From: a virus
Length of the DNA: 64,000 nt
Virus record (IMG/VR): IMGVR_UViG_3300009514_000016
Coordinates: 1 to 64,000 of that record
Reading direction: 5' to 3' (one strand)
Part shown: in pieces, positions 16,323 through 25,433 of the stretch
How the letters are laid out: each line of letters starts with the position of its first letter
Numbering within the stretch: position 1 is the stretch's first letter
The notes under the pieces: generated by a model
What the model was told of the DNA's origin: nothing
Seen by the model: the letters and a program-made list of their open reading frames with translations, nothing else
Database searches by the model: none
Program-made: the position numbers and the translations under genes

Positions 16323-17471
16323 TCATTTTTCTTTCTTTTGCAGCCCAGGGACCATAACAGGATTATTTAATCCTTCCACCTGAGAAAAACAAGAATTTCC
16401 ATCACTATTCTGTGACTTGAGAATCTCCTCCTGCAACCGCTTCTGCGTTCTTCTTAACAAATTAAGTGATCCCACATAATCTGCGTCAGCTTTATGTCCG
16501 CATTGTTTGCAATGAAAACTCTCCTTACTCCTGTTCTTAATGGACTCCCAACCACAAAGCGGACATATCCTGGAAGTGTTTTTTGGATCAACCTCTAAAA
16601 GATGAACACGGTTCTCTTCTGACTTGTTTCTGATCCTCATTACCACCTGAGAATATGCCCATGGGGCCATCTGTTTTCTTAACTTCTTATAACTCTTCTT
16701 TGAAGTGTTCTTCTTCAAATTTGTCAAATCTTCAATTCCTAAAACCTGGATTTCATCCCAAGGGAGATTCTTAATAACCTTAGCAATATAGTCATCTCTC
16801 CTCTTAATGGCTCTCCTTTTAGCTATGGAACCTTGCTTCTTTCTAGCAACAGCTTGACATAGTTCCTTAATTTTTATTCCATATCTCCTATTCTTATTGT
16901 CAACACAGAGTTTATTATAACCAAGGTCAATTGCTAAAGTGTCTCCCTTAGTCTTTAATGGAGTGTCAGGAACTTCAACAAATAAACTGATATATTTATT
17001 GGATAACTGACAACCTTGAAGCAGTTTAGCCCCTGGTTTCTTTAACCACCTGTTTAGTGCTCTATTTGATTTAATAGGAACTTCAATTGGAGAACCTTTT
17101 TTCATTCCAGAGATTCTAACACAATAATCAAAGTGTTCTTGTCTAAATTTTTCAACTTTGCAAGTGTTTATAGAAAGTCTGATTGCTCCTTCAACTTTTG
17201 GAACAGAAGCTTTAACTTTTAGTGCTTTTGCTGATTTCTTTGTGGAAATAACAGTTTCCAAAGAAAATTTTAATGCTTCAGTCTTTTGCCTATAACCAAG
17301 AGAGCCAGAATTTAATCTTTTCAATGTTTTAGCATCTAGCTTCCCTTTTTCTATCCAAAGAGAGGGAATATAAGAATTCACTGCATGAAGAAGCTCTCTT
17401 CTATAAGCTTGAAGAGCTTTCTTTTTCTCTTGAGTTAGATGGGATATGGATATTTTAAAACTTCTTAACAT
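16323..17471 (-). CDS. tnpB: TnpB/OrfB RNA-guided endonuclease (IS200/IS605 family)
   Basis: A 382-residue protein from the ATG at 17471 (a TTG 18 bp upstream is possible). The RuvC-like nuclease is intact: LAIDLGYN (Asp about 182), LGIEDLTNL (Glu about 247) and ADADYVGSLNL (Asp about 331), with a zinc finger between the last two (CPLC at 303-306, CKQC at 321-324). The N-terminal half is the basic helical/beta module of TnpB. Family members cut DNA guided by an RNA made from the gene's 3' end and flank. No TnpA transposase lies nearby, so it is either a TnpB-only element or a domesticated nuclease. TATAAT at 17481-17486 sits 9 nt before the ATG. Confidence 0.9.
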   Translation of the reverse strand: MLRSFKISISHLTQEKKKALQAYRRELLHAVNSYIPSLWIEKGKLDAKTLKRLNSGSLGYRQKTEALKFSLETVISTKKSAKALKVKASVPKVEGAIRLSINTCKVEKFRQEHFDYCVRISGMKKGSPIEVPIKSNRALNRWLKKPGAKLLQGCQLSNKYISLFVEVPDTPLKTKGDTLAIDLGYNKLCVDNKNRRYGIKIKELCQAVARKKQGSIAKRRAIKRRDDYIAKVIKNLPWDEIQVLGIEDLTNLKKNTSKKSYKKLRKQMAPWAYSQVVMRIRNKSEENRVHLLEVDPKNTSRICPLCGWESIKNRSKESFHCKQCGHKADADYVGSLNLLRRTQKRLQEEILKSQNSDGNSCFSQVEGLNNPVMVPGLQKKEK

Positions 17472-17515
17472 AGTGTGTTTATTATACAATGGATTATTTT
17501 GCGGAAAGTGAAAAC

Positions 17516-17529
17516 AAGGAACGTTCCTT
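17516..17529. repeat. 14-bp perfect palindrome upstream of tnpB
   Basis: AAGGAACGTTCCTT, 45 bp upstream of the tnpB ATG. It may be a left-end hairpin of the element or an operator for tnpB; the sequence does not decide which. Confidence 0.5.
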
Positions 17530-17567
17530 ATTGTGAGATTTTTGTCTTAGATTGTCCTTATTTGTCC

Positions 17568-17765
17568 CTATTTTGGAAAACTGTAAGTCATGCTGTTATC
17601 TGGATTAGTTTTGTTTTCAAAAACCTTGTCAACAATATGAATGCGAGAAAAGGCTTCTTCAGAAAGAATCAAATCTCCATTATAAATGATGGTGTGATCT
17701 TTAAGGAAACATATCCCATCGCCTGTTTTAAGATAGAATGGATATATCAGCGCTATTGTCTGCAT
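17568..17765 (-). CDS. Small hypothetical protein
   Basis: A 65-residue ORF (MQTIALIYPFYLKTGDG...) with AGGA six nt before the ATG, which favours it over the overlapping plus-strand reading. It contains RIHIVDKVFEN, similar to a stretch in the protein at 5791-6483. Function unknown. Confidence 0.5.
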   Translation of the reverse strand: MQTIALIYPFYLKTGDGICFLKDHTIIYNGDLILSEEAFSRIHIVDKVFENKTNPDNSMTYSFPK

Positions 17766-17894
17766 TATATGTCCTAATTGAAGTCTATTAATTTAAGCGA
17801 TTTTCTGTTCATTTTTCCTTCATTTTAGAAGATGATTTTTGAAAAACATAAAGAATATATGAGAATATAGACATATTGCGGAAAATCCTCAAAA

Positions 17895-18839
17895 ATGAAC
17901 AACTGGCCAAATAACTGGTATAGTCAATTCAATAAAATAGCTCAATCTCGTGGTGCTTTGCAAGACATAATCGATGTGCAGAATATATTTATTGATTCAT
18001 TTGCTGAAACCGGGAAAATTGATCAAAAACTGCAGCAATCTATCGTTGATCCTGTTGTTGAAAATTCTGTGCGCGAATTGAGCGCATCAGTGTCTCAATG
18101 GATAGATGATGTTCTGTCTCAAACAAATCAGTGGACGCGCGGAGATCAGAGAGATTTGTCTGTATCAGACTTGAATGTCACTTTAGAGCATAGTTGGGCG
18201 AATGCTATGAGAGAATCAAATACTTTTTATATAAATTTTTCATCTCCAATAACTAATAAAAATAGAGATTCATTATTGCGGATTAGCGAGATGACTCCCC
18301 CAGGAATGGTGGAAGGATATTCCAGCAGAGAATCGATTAGGACATATGATTTTGTAGAATTCAATATCAGAATACTTATAAAAAGCATATTGACAAGCAT
18401 GATGTCTGAATCAATTAACGTATCTGGCAAGGGCGTCTATAGCGCATACGAAAAGTTTCTTGAGAAATGGATCATTCCGAATGTGAGCACAGAATATTAT
18501 CCGCCAAATCCAAATAAACCCGGAGAAAAGATGCGCCCACATGGTCAACAAACTCATTTGTGGCATTTGGTTCATAAGCAGTTTCTTCCATCAAAAATAT
18601 GGGATCTGATAGAAAAATACGGATTCAACATGACAGTCAGAGGAGATCATTCTTCCCTGTCATATAAAAGCCAGAGAACTAAAGCGCCATACAGATACGA
18701 TCCAAGAAAAGGCACAACTGATTTCATTAAATTTCCAAGCATGGCAAATAAATGGGCGGAAAATAAAATGATAACAGACAATGATAAAGTGAAGCTCATT
18801 AGTTTTATTCAGGAGGCAATGGATATCAAAGATGAGTAA
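17895..18839 (+). CDS. Hypothetical protein with NWYxxFxKxAQ N-terminal motif
   Basis: A 314-residue protein beginning MNNWPNNWYSQFNKIAQ. The rest is mainly helical (SVRELSASVSQWIDDVL) with a His/Arg-rich C-terminal third (RPHGQQTHLWHLVHKQ). First of three consecutive plus-strand genes that share the N-terminal motif; its end overlaps the next start by 8 bp, so they form one operon. Function unknown. The motif is shared with virion-block proteins, so these may be virion components (inference). Confidence 0.7.
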   Translation: MNNWPNNWYSQFNKIAQSRGALQDIIDVQNIFIDSFAETGKIDQKLQQSIVDPVVENSVRELSASVSQWIDDVLSQTNQWTRGDQRDLSVSDLNVTLEHSWANAMRESNTFYINFSSPITNKNRDSLLRISEMTPPGMVEGYSSRESIRTYDFVEFNIRILIKSILTSMMSESINVSGKGVYSAYEKFLEKWIIPNVSTEYYPPNPNKPGEKMRPHGQQTHLWHLVHKQFLPSKIWDLIEKYGFNMTVRGDHSSLSYKSQRTKAPYRYDPRKGTTDFIKFPSMANKWAENKMITDNDKVKLISFIQEAMDIKDE

Positions 18840-19563
18840 CTGGTACAACATATTTAATCACAAAATGGCTCAAAACACTTCTTCATACCCATATGAGAAA
18901 AATCCATTTAGCCTATCCAAAAGAGAAGTGGAACAACTCATGCATGACGCCAACAGAGATGTCGCTGATAAAGTCGCTGTCAACTCTGTGGGATCTCTAT
19001 CTGAAAGAGATCTGGGATCCATAATGCAAGGAGGCGAGGATACTGTCAATGATATGTTTGATGAATTTATAAAAATTAAAGCTTCATGGAGCGGCGGAAT
19101 CATCCAAATATATATAAAAACTCCAGATCCCGCAAAAGAAGATCATATCACCCTTTACCTTAATGATATGGGAGTCGATGACGAAACAGAGTTAGCTAAT
19201 TATCTCCATGGCGCTGTATATGGGATGATTGTTCAATTTGTGTCCGATATGCACATTCAATACTCAACCGATGATATTCAAGGGGCAATTGACGATTTCT
19301 ATAGCGGTGTAAGGCCATCTGATCTATCTTCTAAGGAAACACCCGAATATGAAGCGGAAATGCCACAGGAGGCCCCACAAGAGCCTGCAAAGGCTAAAAA
19401 ACCATGGTATCACGAATATCTCAAGCAAGAACTAGAACACCAAAGAATTCAAGACAAAACATTTGAAGAAAAACTCATAGAAGAGACTAAAGGAGACAAA
19501 TTAGAGCAACAATTGCGGGAGTGGGAAGCTAAGGGATATATTTCAAGAAGACCTAGACGATAA
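18832..19563 (+). CDS. Hypothetical protein with NWYxxFxxxMAQ N-terminal motif
   Basis: A 243-residue protein beginning MSNWYNIFNHKMAQ, with AGGAGG 15 nt before the ATG inside the preceding gene. A helical region (about 30-75) is followed by an alpha/beta segment (IIQIYIKTPDP), an acidic/Pro-rich linker (PQEAPQEPAKAKKP) and a charged helical tail. Middle gene of the three-gene operon; the next starts 1 nt past its stop. Function unknown. Confidence 0.7.
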   Translation: MSNWYNIFNHKMAQNTSSYPYEKNPFSLSKREVEQLMHDANRDVADKVAVNSVGSLSERDLGSIMQGGEDTVNDMFDEFIKIKASWSGGIIQIYIKTPDPAKEDHITLYLNDMGVDDETELANYLHGAVYGMIVQFVSDMHIQYSTDDIQGAIDDFYSGVRPSDLSSKETPEYEAEMPQEAPQEPAKAKKPWYHEYLKQELEHQRIQDKTFEEKLIEETKGDKLEQQLREWEAKGYISRRPRR

Positions 19564-19564
19564 A

Positions 19565-20542
19565 ATGAATAACTGGTATCTCAAATTCATCAAACTGGCG
19601 CAAGAAGAAAAGTCTCCAACATGGCAAGATGAATTCGCTGATATTAAAGATCGTTTCAGCGTCGCTCACGATATGATGGCAGAAAAAGGCCACCAAACCT
19701 TTCAAGACCCCATGGTCACTGATCTTACAAATATTGATTATATATCAGAACAATTCTTAAATCAACACACTAGCGAAATTTTAGACAAAATAGAAACACT
19801 AAAAAGAAGTTACCAAAACCAAACAAATATCAATGATGAACCACAAGAAATGCCAGATGCTTGGATTGGACCCTATCACGAAGAAGAAATAACATATCCA
19901 GAAGCCAGAGGAAGATTAATGTTTAATTTGCCGCTAATGAATTACAACATAAGCATCAATATGGATATGTATATTGACGAACACCCATCAACATTTGCTT
20001 GGAATCCTAATAATTCATATTTTTCACTTGCAGCAGATTTCACTTCAGAACCAGTTTTATCTAAGAAAGCATTCGAAGGAGAACGCGGAGGAAGCTCAAT
20101 AGTTCATATCCCATACACCTTAGCTAATGAAAAATATATAAAGCCATACCTGAAAAATCTAATAAATGGATCAGTTCATAGCTACATCAATCGAAATAGC
20201 AACGCACTTCAAGATATGCTCCAATCAAAAGCACCTGATCAACATATCGGAAACCTAAATAAAAACAACCAAATGCTAATGAATATAGCATGGAAATTCA
20301 ATGAAGCAAATACTAATAATTGCACTCCAGAAATTCTAGATGGACAATTAGATGGATTGCAACTGGCCGCAGAAATATGCGAACACCCATATATCAGAAA
20401 AATCTACAATGACCACATCAATCCTGACGATAGGCGAGAATCTATCTATGTTAGCAGCCTGTGGTCTCTCCCATATTCTGTTTTTGTGCATTTAGTTCAC
20501 TGGATGGAAGAATTTATCAATAAGAATTCTGGGCCATCCTAA
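19565..20542 (+). CDS. Hypothetical protein with NWYxxFxKLAQ N-terminal motif
   Basis: A 325-residue protein beginning MNNWYLKFIKLAQEEK. It shares a short segment pattern with the first gene of the trio (DPMVTDL versus DPVVENS about 30 residues after the motif), suggesting distant paralogy. Mostly helical, with a beta-rich middle (NYNISINMDMYIDEHP). Its TAA overlaps the stop of the convergent gene 20539-21087 by 4 bp. Function unknown. Confidence 0.7.
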   Translation: MNNWYLKFIKLAQEEKSPTWQDEFADIKDRFSVAHDMMAEKGHQTFQDPMVTDLTNIDYISEQFLNQHTSEILDKIETLKRSYQNQTNINDEPQEMPDAWIGPYHEEEITYPEARGRLMFNLPLMNYNISINMDMYIDEHPSTFAWNPNNSYFSLAADFTSEPVLSKKAFEGERGGSSIVHIPYTLANEKYIKPYLKNLINGSVHSYINRNSNALQDMLQSKAPDQHIGNLNKNNQMLMNIAWKFNEANTNNCTPEILDGQLDGLQLAAEICEHPYIRKIYNDHINPDDRRESIYVSSLWSLPYSVFVHLVHWMEEFINKNSGPS

Positions 20543-21087
20543 ATCTCTAATTGTTCATACCTGTCAACATCTTCAATAAAAGACTCAATTAACTCAACCT
20601 CAATTAGATTTGTACTACACATGTCTTCTGCGACGCTTGCGTCCATTGATGCTAGTTTTTCTTCTTTGCTTTTTGATTTATGTTTTACACAAGTTCCATA
20701 TTTATCGTGAGGCAAAGTAGTGTTATTTGGTAAGAAACACACATTTTTGCAAAACCAAAAATATTCGACAATTGGCCAAGGTCGGTATTCTTCTTTTTGT
20801 TCTGATTTAGAAAGTATATATGTGAATCTCACAAAACTAATAAAACCAATCAAGCATATTATTGCGCCGCTAATGGAAATTATAGAATAATTTCCCGATG
20901 TTAACATGCAAGATATGATACCTATAGTAAAAAAGGTTAATACTACATAAAAACCCTCGAATTCCCCCTGAGGTGTTGTTTTATCAACAGAGTTTTTGAT
21001 TCTATAATATATTATTATAGGAATTGTCACCGGAAGTAACATTATTCTCACCCAAAAACATAGAAAATCCAATATTATTCTCATCAT
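20539..21087 (-). CDS. Membrane protein with C-terminal YxxLEI tag
   Basis: A 182-residue protein with three hydrophobic segments (about 5-27, 45-62 and 68-88: RIILDFLCFWVRIMLLPVT, VVLTFFTIGIISCML, SISGAIICLIGFISF). The soluble C-terminal half has four cysteines, is acidic at the end and finishes RYEQLEI. It starts at the stop codon of the upstream gene (TGATG). Probably sits in the host inner membrane with the tag in the cytoplasm (inference). Confidence 0.7.
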   Translation of the reverse strand: MMRIILDFLCFWVRIMLLPVTIPIIIYYRIKNSVDKTTPQGEFEGFYVVLTFFTIGIISCMLTSGNYSIISISGAIICLIGFISFVRFTYILSKSEQKEEYRPWPIVEYFWFCKNVCFLPNNTTLPHDKYGTCVKHKSKSKEEKLASMDASVAEDMCSTNLIEVELIESFIEDVDRYEQLEI

Positions 21088-21563
21088 ATCTCTAAATTCC
21101 CATAAGTTGTTGGTTTGAATTCTTTGATTTCTATTTCTTTGCTTTTAATGTCATTGTTTATTTGCTCATCAATTGTTGCATCTTGACAAAAATTGAAATT
21201 GTTTTTCTCAAGAATTTTAAAAACATCGTCATATTTAGCTCTAATAATTACATTTTTATCAGTCAAAATAGCCAAATATTTGAAACCCAAAACATTTGAG
21301 GAATAAATTTTATTTATAGTTGCTTTATATTTACAGTTTATAGCGCCATCATCATTGCTAATATACCTATCAAAAATATTGCTTATTTCGCTGGCTTCAA
21401 TTTTAGCAAGCTTCATGTTTTCATCGTAAAAATAATATCTTAAAATGTCAATATGAATAACGTCGGATGGACCCAATTCATGAGCATAAAACGCTTCTGA
21501 AATAATCTGGACAGTCTTATGTGGAAGACTCCTATACGCACAGCGATACACTTGATTTGTCAT
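21084..21563 (-). CDS. Hypothetical protein with C-terminal YxxLEI tag
   Basis: A 159-residue alpha/beta protein starting MTNQVYRCAYRSLPHK and ending TTYGNLEI. GAGGAA six nt before the ATG supports the start. The stop TGA overlaps the next gene's ATG, so it is translationally coupled to the membrane protein. Function unknown. Confidence 0.65.
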   Translation of the reverse strand: MTNQVYRCAYRSLPHKTVQIISEAFYAHELGPSDVIHIDILRYYFYDENMKLAKIEASEISNIFDRYISNDDGAINCKYKATINKIYSSNVLGFKYLAILTDKNVIIRAKYDDVFKILEKNNFNFCQDATIDEQINNDIKSKEIEIKEFKPTTYGNLEI

Positions 21564-21580
21564 CTGTTCCTCATTATTCG

Positions 21581-21865
21581 CTAATTTTCTTTTCTCATTG
21601 CATAAACTTCCTCACCAGTTTGCAATGCGTCGCACAATTCTCTAGCCATGCCAACAGCGTAATCTATGTCATGTGGAAAACTATCAATATCATCCAGGTG
21701 GTCTTTATTTACAAATTTACTCTTAAGGGCATTGTTAATATATGATATTAGATCTTTGGCGTTTTGTTTTGCTTGTTTCAGCCAATCTTTCACTTCGCTG
21801 TCAAGAATTTTGTAGTTTCTTTTGTCTTCTTCAGTTTCTAATTTATAGAATAATTCTTCGCTCAT
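21581..21865 (-). CDS. Small helical hypothetical protein
   Basis: A 94-residue charged helical protein (MSEELFYKLETEEDKRNYK...). GGAG lies 8 nt before the ATG and TATAAT (21895-21900) upstream, so it may head the short operon 21865 to 20539. No recognised family; no C-terminal tag. Confidence 0.65.
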   Translation of the reverse strand: MSEELFYKLETEEDKRNYKILDSEVKDWLKQAKQNAKDLISYINNALKSKFVNKDHLDDIDSFPHDIDYAVGMARELCDALQTGEEVYAMRKEN

Positions 21866-21965
21866 GATAGTCTCCGCATATAGTCTACAAATTTATTATA
21901 CCGGATATGGATTGAGGATAAAATTTTATTGCTATTACTGTTGGTTTTCTATTGAATGGTTGTTA

Positions 21966-22634
21966 CTATATTTCTAAAACTCCATACATGCCATTTGCAA
22001 GTTTTCTACTTATTATGGTCAAAAATCCTTTTTTATGATCTATAAAATTATCTTTATTATAATAAGGAATGCACAGGCGTCGCTCGCTATCGTCTAAGTC
22101 ATTTTTTATGCTAAGTCTTTTACCAATGTCATAGCCAGACAGCGAATTCTGCAACTCAAGCCACATACGTTTACATTTAAAATAAAGACCTATATACTCT
22201 TTCATTAGTTTGGTCCCATTAAAATTAAATACATATATTAGATCCCCTCCCAAGATATTGTCATGTATATATGTTATTTTATTGTGTGGTTTGATCTCTT
22301 TTAGCGAATTTTTATTGTCCTCATGGCTTAGTGCTATATGGCATTTAGCTATTATTTTGCTTACATCGGTAGACGAATAAGTAAAGTTGCAATGTTGTTC
22401 TTTCATGCAGTATTCAGTAAAATAACTTTTTATCACATATGGAACAGCGTACGTCAGAATGTCCTTTTTTATCGCCTTATAGGGAATTGCGTTTTCTAAT
22501 TTTATTTGACCGCTCTGATCGAATTTGATGTCATCATATTGGTTTTCGTTGAAAAATTCTTGTATCATAGAATGAGTATTGCGTGGCAGTAATTCGTTAA
22601 ATTTGCTAGTATATTGTTGCACAATGCCGCTCAT
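21966..22634 (-). CDS. Hypothetical protein with C-terminal YxxLEI tag
   Basis: A 222-residue protein (MSGIVQQYTSKFNELLPRNT...) ending GMYGVLEI. AGGAGA precedes the ATG by 5 nt. Its layout (an N-terminal helix with ELLPRNTHSMIQEFF, then alpha/beta) resembles the 159-residue neighbour (RSLPHKTVQIISEAFY), so the two may be distant paralogues. Function unknown. Confidence 0.65.
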   Translation of the reverse strand: MSGIVQQYTSKFNELLPRNTHSMIQEFFNENQYDDIKFDQSGQIKLENAIPYKAIKKDILTYAVPYVIKSYFTEYCMKEQHCNFTYSSTDVSKIIAKCHIALSHEDNKNSLKEIKPHNKITYIHDNILGGDLIYVFNFNGTKLMKEYIGLYFKCKRMWLELQNSLSGYDIGKRLSIKNDLDDSERRLCIPYYNKDNFIDHKKGFLTIISRKLANGMYGVLEI

Positions 22635-22717
22635 AGTATCTCCTATAAAAAAATATTAGTGAATCTCAAAATTCTCAGATTAGTGAATCTTGGAATTAAC
22701 AATTAGATTATCTATAT

Positions 22718-24163
22718 CTAGTTTCTAATAGAATATTCCTTTTTCCAAATTAATATATCGATATTCCTGTCCTCGCGTGTTTTGCGAAGATATTCTCTCC
22801 TTTGCGTCGCAAAGGGAATTGTCTCATGAAAAACAATCCCGCACTTCTCTGCTATTTTCTTGCAATCATCAACTAAATTATACTTTCTTCTGATATCCTC
22901 AACATATAGCCCAAAATATCCGCCATCCCGAACATGCTCAACACTTTTAGAGATGAACGGTTCCACAAAATTGGAAAGCCACTCTGAATAATCGCTGGAT
23001 GGCGTCACTCCCTTATACTTTTCCACATCCAAAAATGGCGGGGAAGTAAAAACTAAATCAAAACAATCTGAAACCCTATCCAACTCCTCCAAACAATCGC
23101 CATGAATCACTGACAAATCCATATCAATCTGCTTTCTAATGAACTCTGCAGTTTTATTCAAGCCACTCACAGTGTCTGGAGACAAGTCTATGCCAACATA
23201 CTTAGAAATCCCAGAAGCGGAAAATCCCAACATCCGACCACTAAACCCCGCACAAGGATCTAAAACCGATATGTGCTCATCACCAAATAAATGATGCTTA
23301 ATCATCTTGGCAACTCTCGGAGGAAAATTGTTGACAGTTCCAGCCTTATTCTCTGTTCTGCAAATTTCTCTAATTCTACTGATATTCACTTTTGGATAAC
23401 GAGCCAAAACCTTTCTAATGCCCCTCTTGAAATCTTTGTCAGAATTAAAAAACTCTAACGGAGACATTTTCCCTTTCCGATAACACTCCATCATATGCGG
23501 ATGAAAAGAACTGGCCAATCCGCTCCCAACTCCATCCCACCTATAGTTGTCTGCTTTAGGAATGTAGTCATAGATCGTTTTCCACTTGGCTAACATTTGG
23601 TCGCCGCTAAAACGATAGTGGGGGAATCCGTGCTTGCGATACTCTTGAAATATTTCCTCAACCTGAGCATCCATCTTATTCTGAGTCTCCTCAGAATTTA
23701 TTTTGCTCTTCAATTTTTCAATCTGATTGACAGCAATCTTATTGCCTTTGGAAATATCCACTTCATTGTTATTGCCCAGCCACATGGCTATCTGCTTCTG
23801 ATCCTTGGAAATAACATCAGCAATGTCAACTTCAACAACGTCTTCTTTCATAACATTGCCACATGTCAAGGGAAAACCTGGAAACCGAGATTGATATTCC
23901 GCCGCAGAGATATTGTGAACCTTCAAATGCCCAGTGTCATTCAACATCTTAAAAGGATGTTGGCATATCTGACACAAAATATAATCCTGACCCAACACTC
24001 CATATTTTGACAAATAAGAGTTTTTATCTAACACTTTCTCTCTGACTTTGAGACGCTGATAGCATTTCTTGCAGCGCCCCTTAGAGAAATGAGGATATTC
24101 AATCAATCCGCATTCAACACATTTGTCGTGTTTGCGACTCCATTTATTCATATGCGCATCCAT
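22718..24163 (-). CDS. DNA methyltransferase with N-terminal zinc-finger DNA-reader module
   Basis: A 481-residue protein. Residues 7-40 form a CxxC...CxxC ribbon (Cys 15, 18, 31, 34). Residues 60-98 form a MucR/Ros-like finger (CQIC at 64-67, then GHLKVHNISAAEYQ). A helical linker follows. The C-terminal 200 residues are an AdoMet-dependent DNA methyltransferase: motif I DPCAGFSGR at 302-310, acidic end of beta2 at GIDLSP, and catalytic motif TSPPF at 373-377, typical of N4-cytosine or N6-adenine enzymes. The zinc-finger half is homologous to that of the nuclease encoded 3 bp upstream, so the two probably recognise related DNA and form a modification/cleavage pair. Confidence 0.85.
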   Translation of the reverse strand: MDAHMNKWSRKHDKCVECGLIEYPHFSKGRCKKCYQRLKVREKVLDKNSYLSKYGVLGQDYILCQICQHPFKMLNDTGHLKVHNISAAEYQSRFPGFPLTCGNVMKEDVVEVDIADVISKDQKQIAMWLGNNNEVDISKGNKIAVNQIEKLKSKINSEETQNKMDAQVEEIFQEYRKHGFPHYRFSGDQMLAKWKTIYDYIPKADNYRWDGVGSGLASSFHPHMMECYRKGKMSPLEFFNSDKDFKRGIRKVLARYPKVNISRIREICRTENKAGTVNNFPPRVAKMIKHHLFGDEHISVLDPCAGFSGRMLGFSASGISKYVGIDLSPDTVSGLNKTAEFIRKQIDMDLSVIHGDCLEELDRVSDCFDLVFTSPPFLDVEKYKGVTPSSDYSEWLSNFVEPFISKSVEHVRDGGYFGLYVEDIRRKYNLVDDCKKIAEKCGIVFHETIPFATQRREYLRKTREDRNIDILIWKKEYSIRN

Positions 24164-24166
24164 AAA

Positions 24167-25309
24167 TTACTGTGATTCAGAAGTTAATTGCAAAGAATCT
24201 CTAAATTGTTTTAGTGCATCTTCTGCTGAATAGTCTTTAATTGGCAGTCCTAAATCTGGAAATAATTCGCATATTTCTTCCAAATAAAAATCATTTCTTA
24301 TATCATGGCCCCAAAATTTTATAGCATTCCATTCATGTTGGGCAAATTTTTTAAATCTCTTTTTGTCTAAAACAAAATTGCGCGCAACCCACCCATCTAG
24401 TTCATCGAATTCTTTTTTCCCAGAGAGGTATTCCCATCCATGCCAATAATCCCCCATAATTTCTATTATAATTTTCCTTTCTGGGTCGGCAAAATCAGTT
24501 GTGGCAAAATCCATAAAATTATACTGCCATACAATTTTAGGCGATTTTTCAGCATTTATATCTCCAATTTGAATGTGATATCCACGATTCAGCATCCAAT
24601 TGGCAAATTTTCTTTCAATTCCAGAGACTTTTTCAAAACCGCCTTCTCTATTTTTTTTGATCATTCTGGCTCTTTGAGCTTCGCACTGCTCAGGGGAATT
24701 GATATATCCCCTAGTTTCTTTGAGTAATATTCTTCCAGCAGAAGTGGCTTCGCTTCTATAATCAAGAATTTTTTGAGCCATCATGGGATAATTAGGAAAT
24801 TCATCTTTATATTCAGATGTCTTTATATTATGAATTTTTAGGTGCCCATAATCAGCGAGCCACAAAAATGGTTCATGACATATTCGGCAAATAACATAAT
24901 CTTCATTTTCTACACCATCTTCCATTATTTCTGCATTTTTAGCTCTAGTTTTTTCTTTGCCTCTCTCGTTTTCAATTTCATTTCTATGATCTTTATAGCA
25001 TATTTCACACATTCCTAAAGACTTATGCGCATATTCTGTGCTTTTACATTGCACGCATTTCTTATGTTTTTTAGACCATTTTCCGTTTAAAGAATTCATA
25101 CTGGGTTTTCCTGTTGTGATTTTTCGTAGATTCTCAGCCCCTTTGGAATAGAATTTTTTCATTTCCTCAGGCTTGTCCTTCATCCATGATTCTCTTGTCG
25201 GCGCATTATGTTTTGCTTTATACTCTTTGGCGCTCATTCCATGAACTTGTCTAACATGACTCAAAATCGTTTTCTCTTGTTCGAATCCACATTCTTCACA
25301 TTTTAACAT
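24167..25309 (-). CDS. Zinc-finger endonuclease (Vsr/DUF559-like PD-(D/E)XK fold)
   Basis: A 380-residue protein from the ATG at 25309 (AAGGA upstream; a TTG 21 bp further out is less likely). Finger 1 is CEECGFEQEKTILSHVRQVH (residues 3-23), finger 2 a CxxC...CxxC ribbon (CVQC, CEIC), finger 3 a MucR-like CRIC...GHLKIHNIKTSEY. Fingers 2 and 3 align with those of the adjacent methyltransferase. The C-terminal half has SGIERKFANWML, then MDFA with an Asp, then IIIEIMGDYWHG, then DKKRFKKF and AIKFWGHDI, the order of Vsr/DUF559-type nucleases. TATAAT at 25383-25388 may be its promoter. Cleavage specificity unknown; a homing endonuclease is the alternative. Confidence 0.8.
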   Translation of the reverse strand: MLKCEECGFEQEKTILSHVRQVHGMSAKEYKAKHNAPTRESWMKDKPEEMKKFYSKGAENLRKITTGKPSMNSLNGKWSKKHKKCVQCKSTEYAHKSLGMCEICYKDHRNEIENERGKEKTRAKNAEIMEDGVENEDYVICRICHEPFLWLADYGHLKIHNIKTSEYKDEFPNYPMMAQKILDYRSEATSAGRILLKETRGYINSPEQCEAQRARMIKKNREGGFEKVSGIERKFANWMLNRGYHIQIGDINAEKSPKIVWQYNFMDFATTDFADPERKIIIEIMGDYWHGWEYLSGKKEFDELDGWVARNFVLDKKRFKKFAQHEWNAIKFWGHDIRNDFYLEEICELFPDLGLPIKDYSAEDALKQFRDSLQLTSESQ

Positions 25310-25433
25310 CTCATTATTCCTTTGTTTCAAAATTTGCGTCTTGGCGACTGATCATTAATTGCGTCAATTGCCTTGTGATTTCATTATACTATTGATTTTT
25401 GGCATCCGTGAAAGAAAAATGATTTTCTCAAAG

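Noticed and set aside
17475-17777. Plus-strand ORF opposite the 65-residue minus-strand gene
   Set aside because: It lacks a Shine-Dalgarno sequence and overlaps the tnpB promoter region; the minus-strand reading has a good ribosome-binding site.
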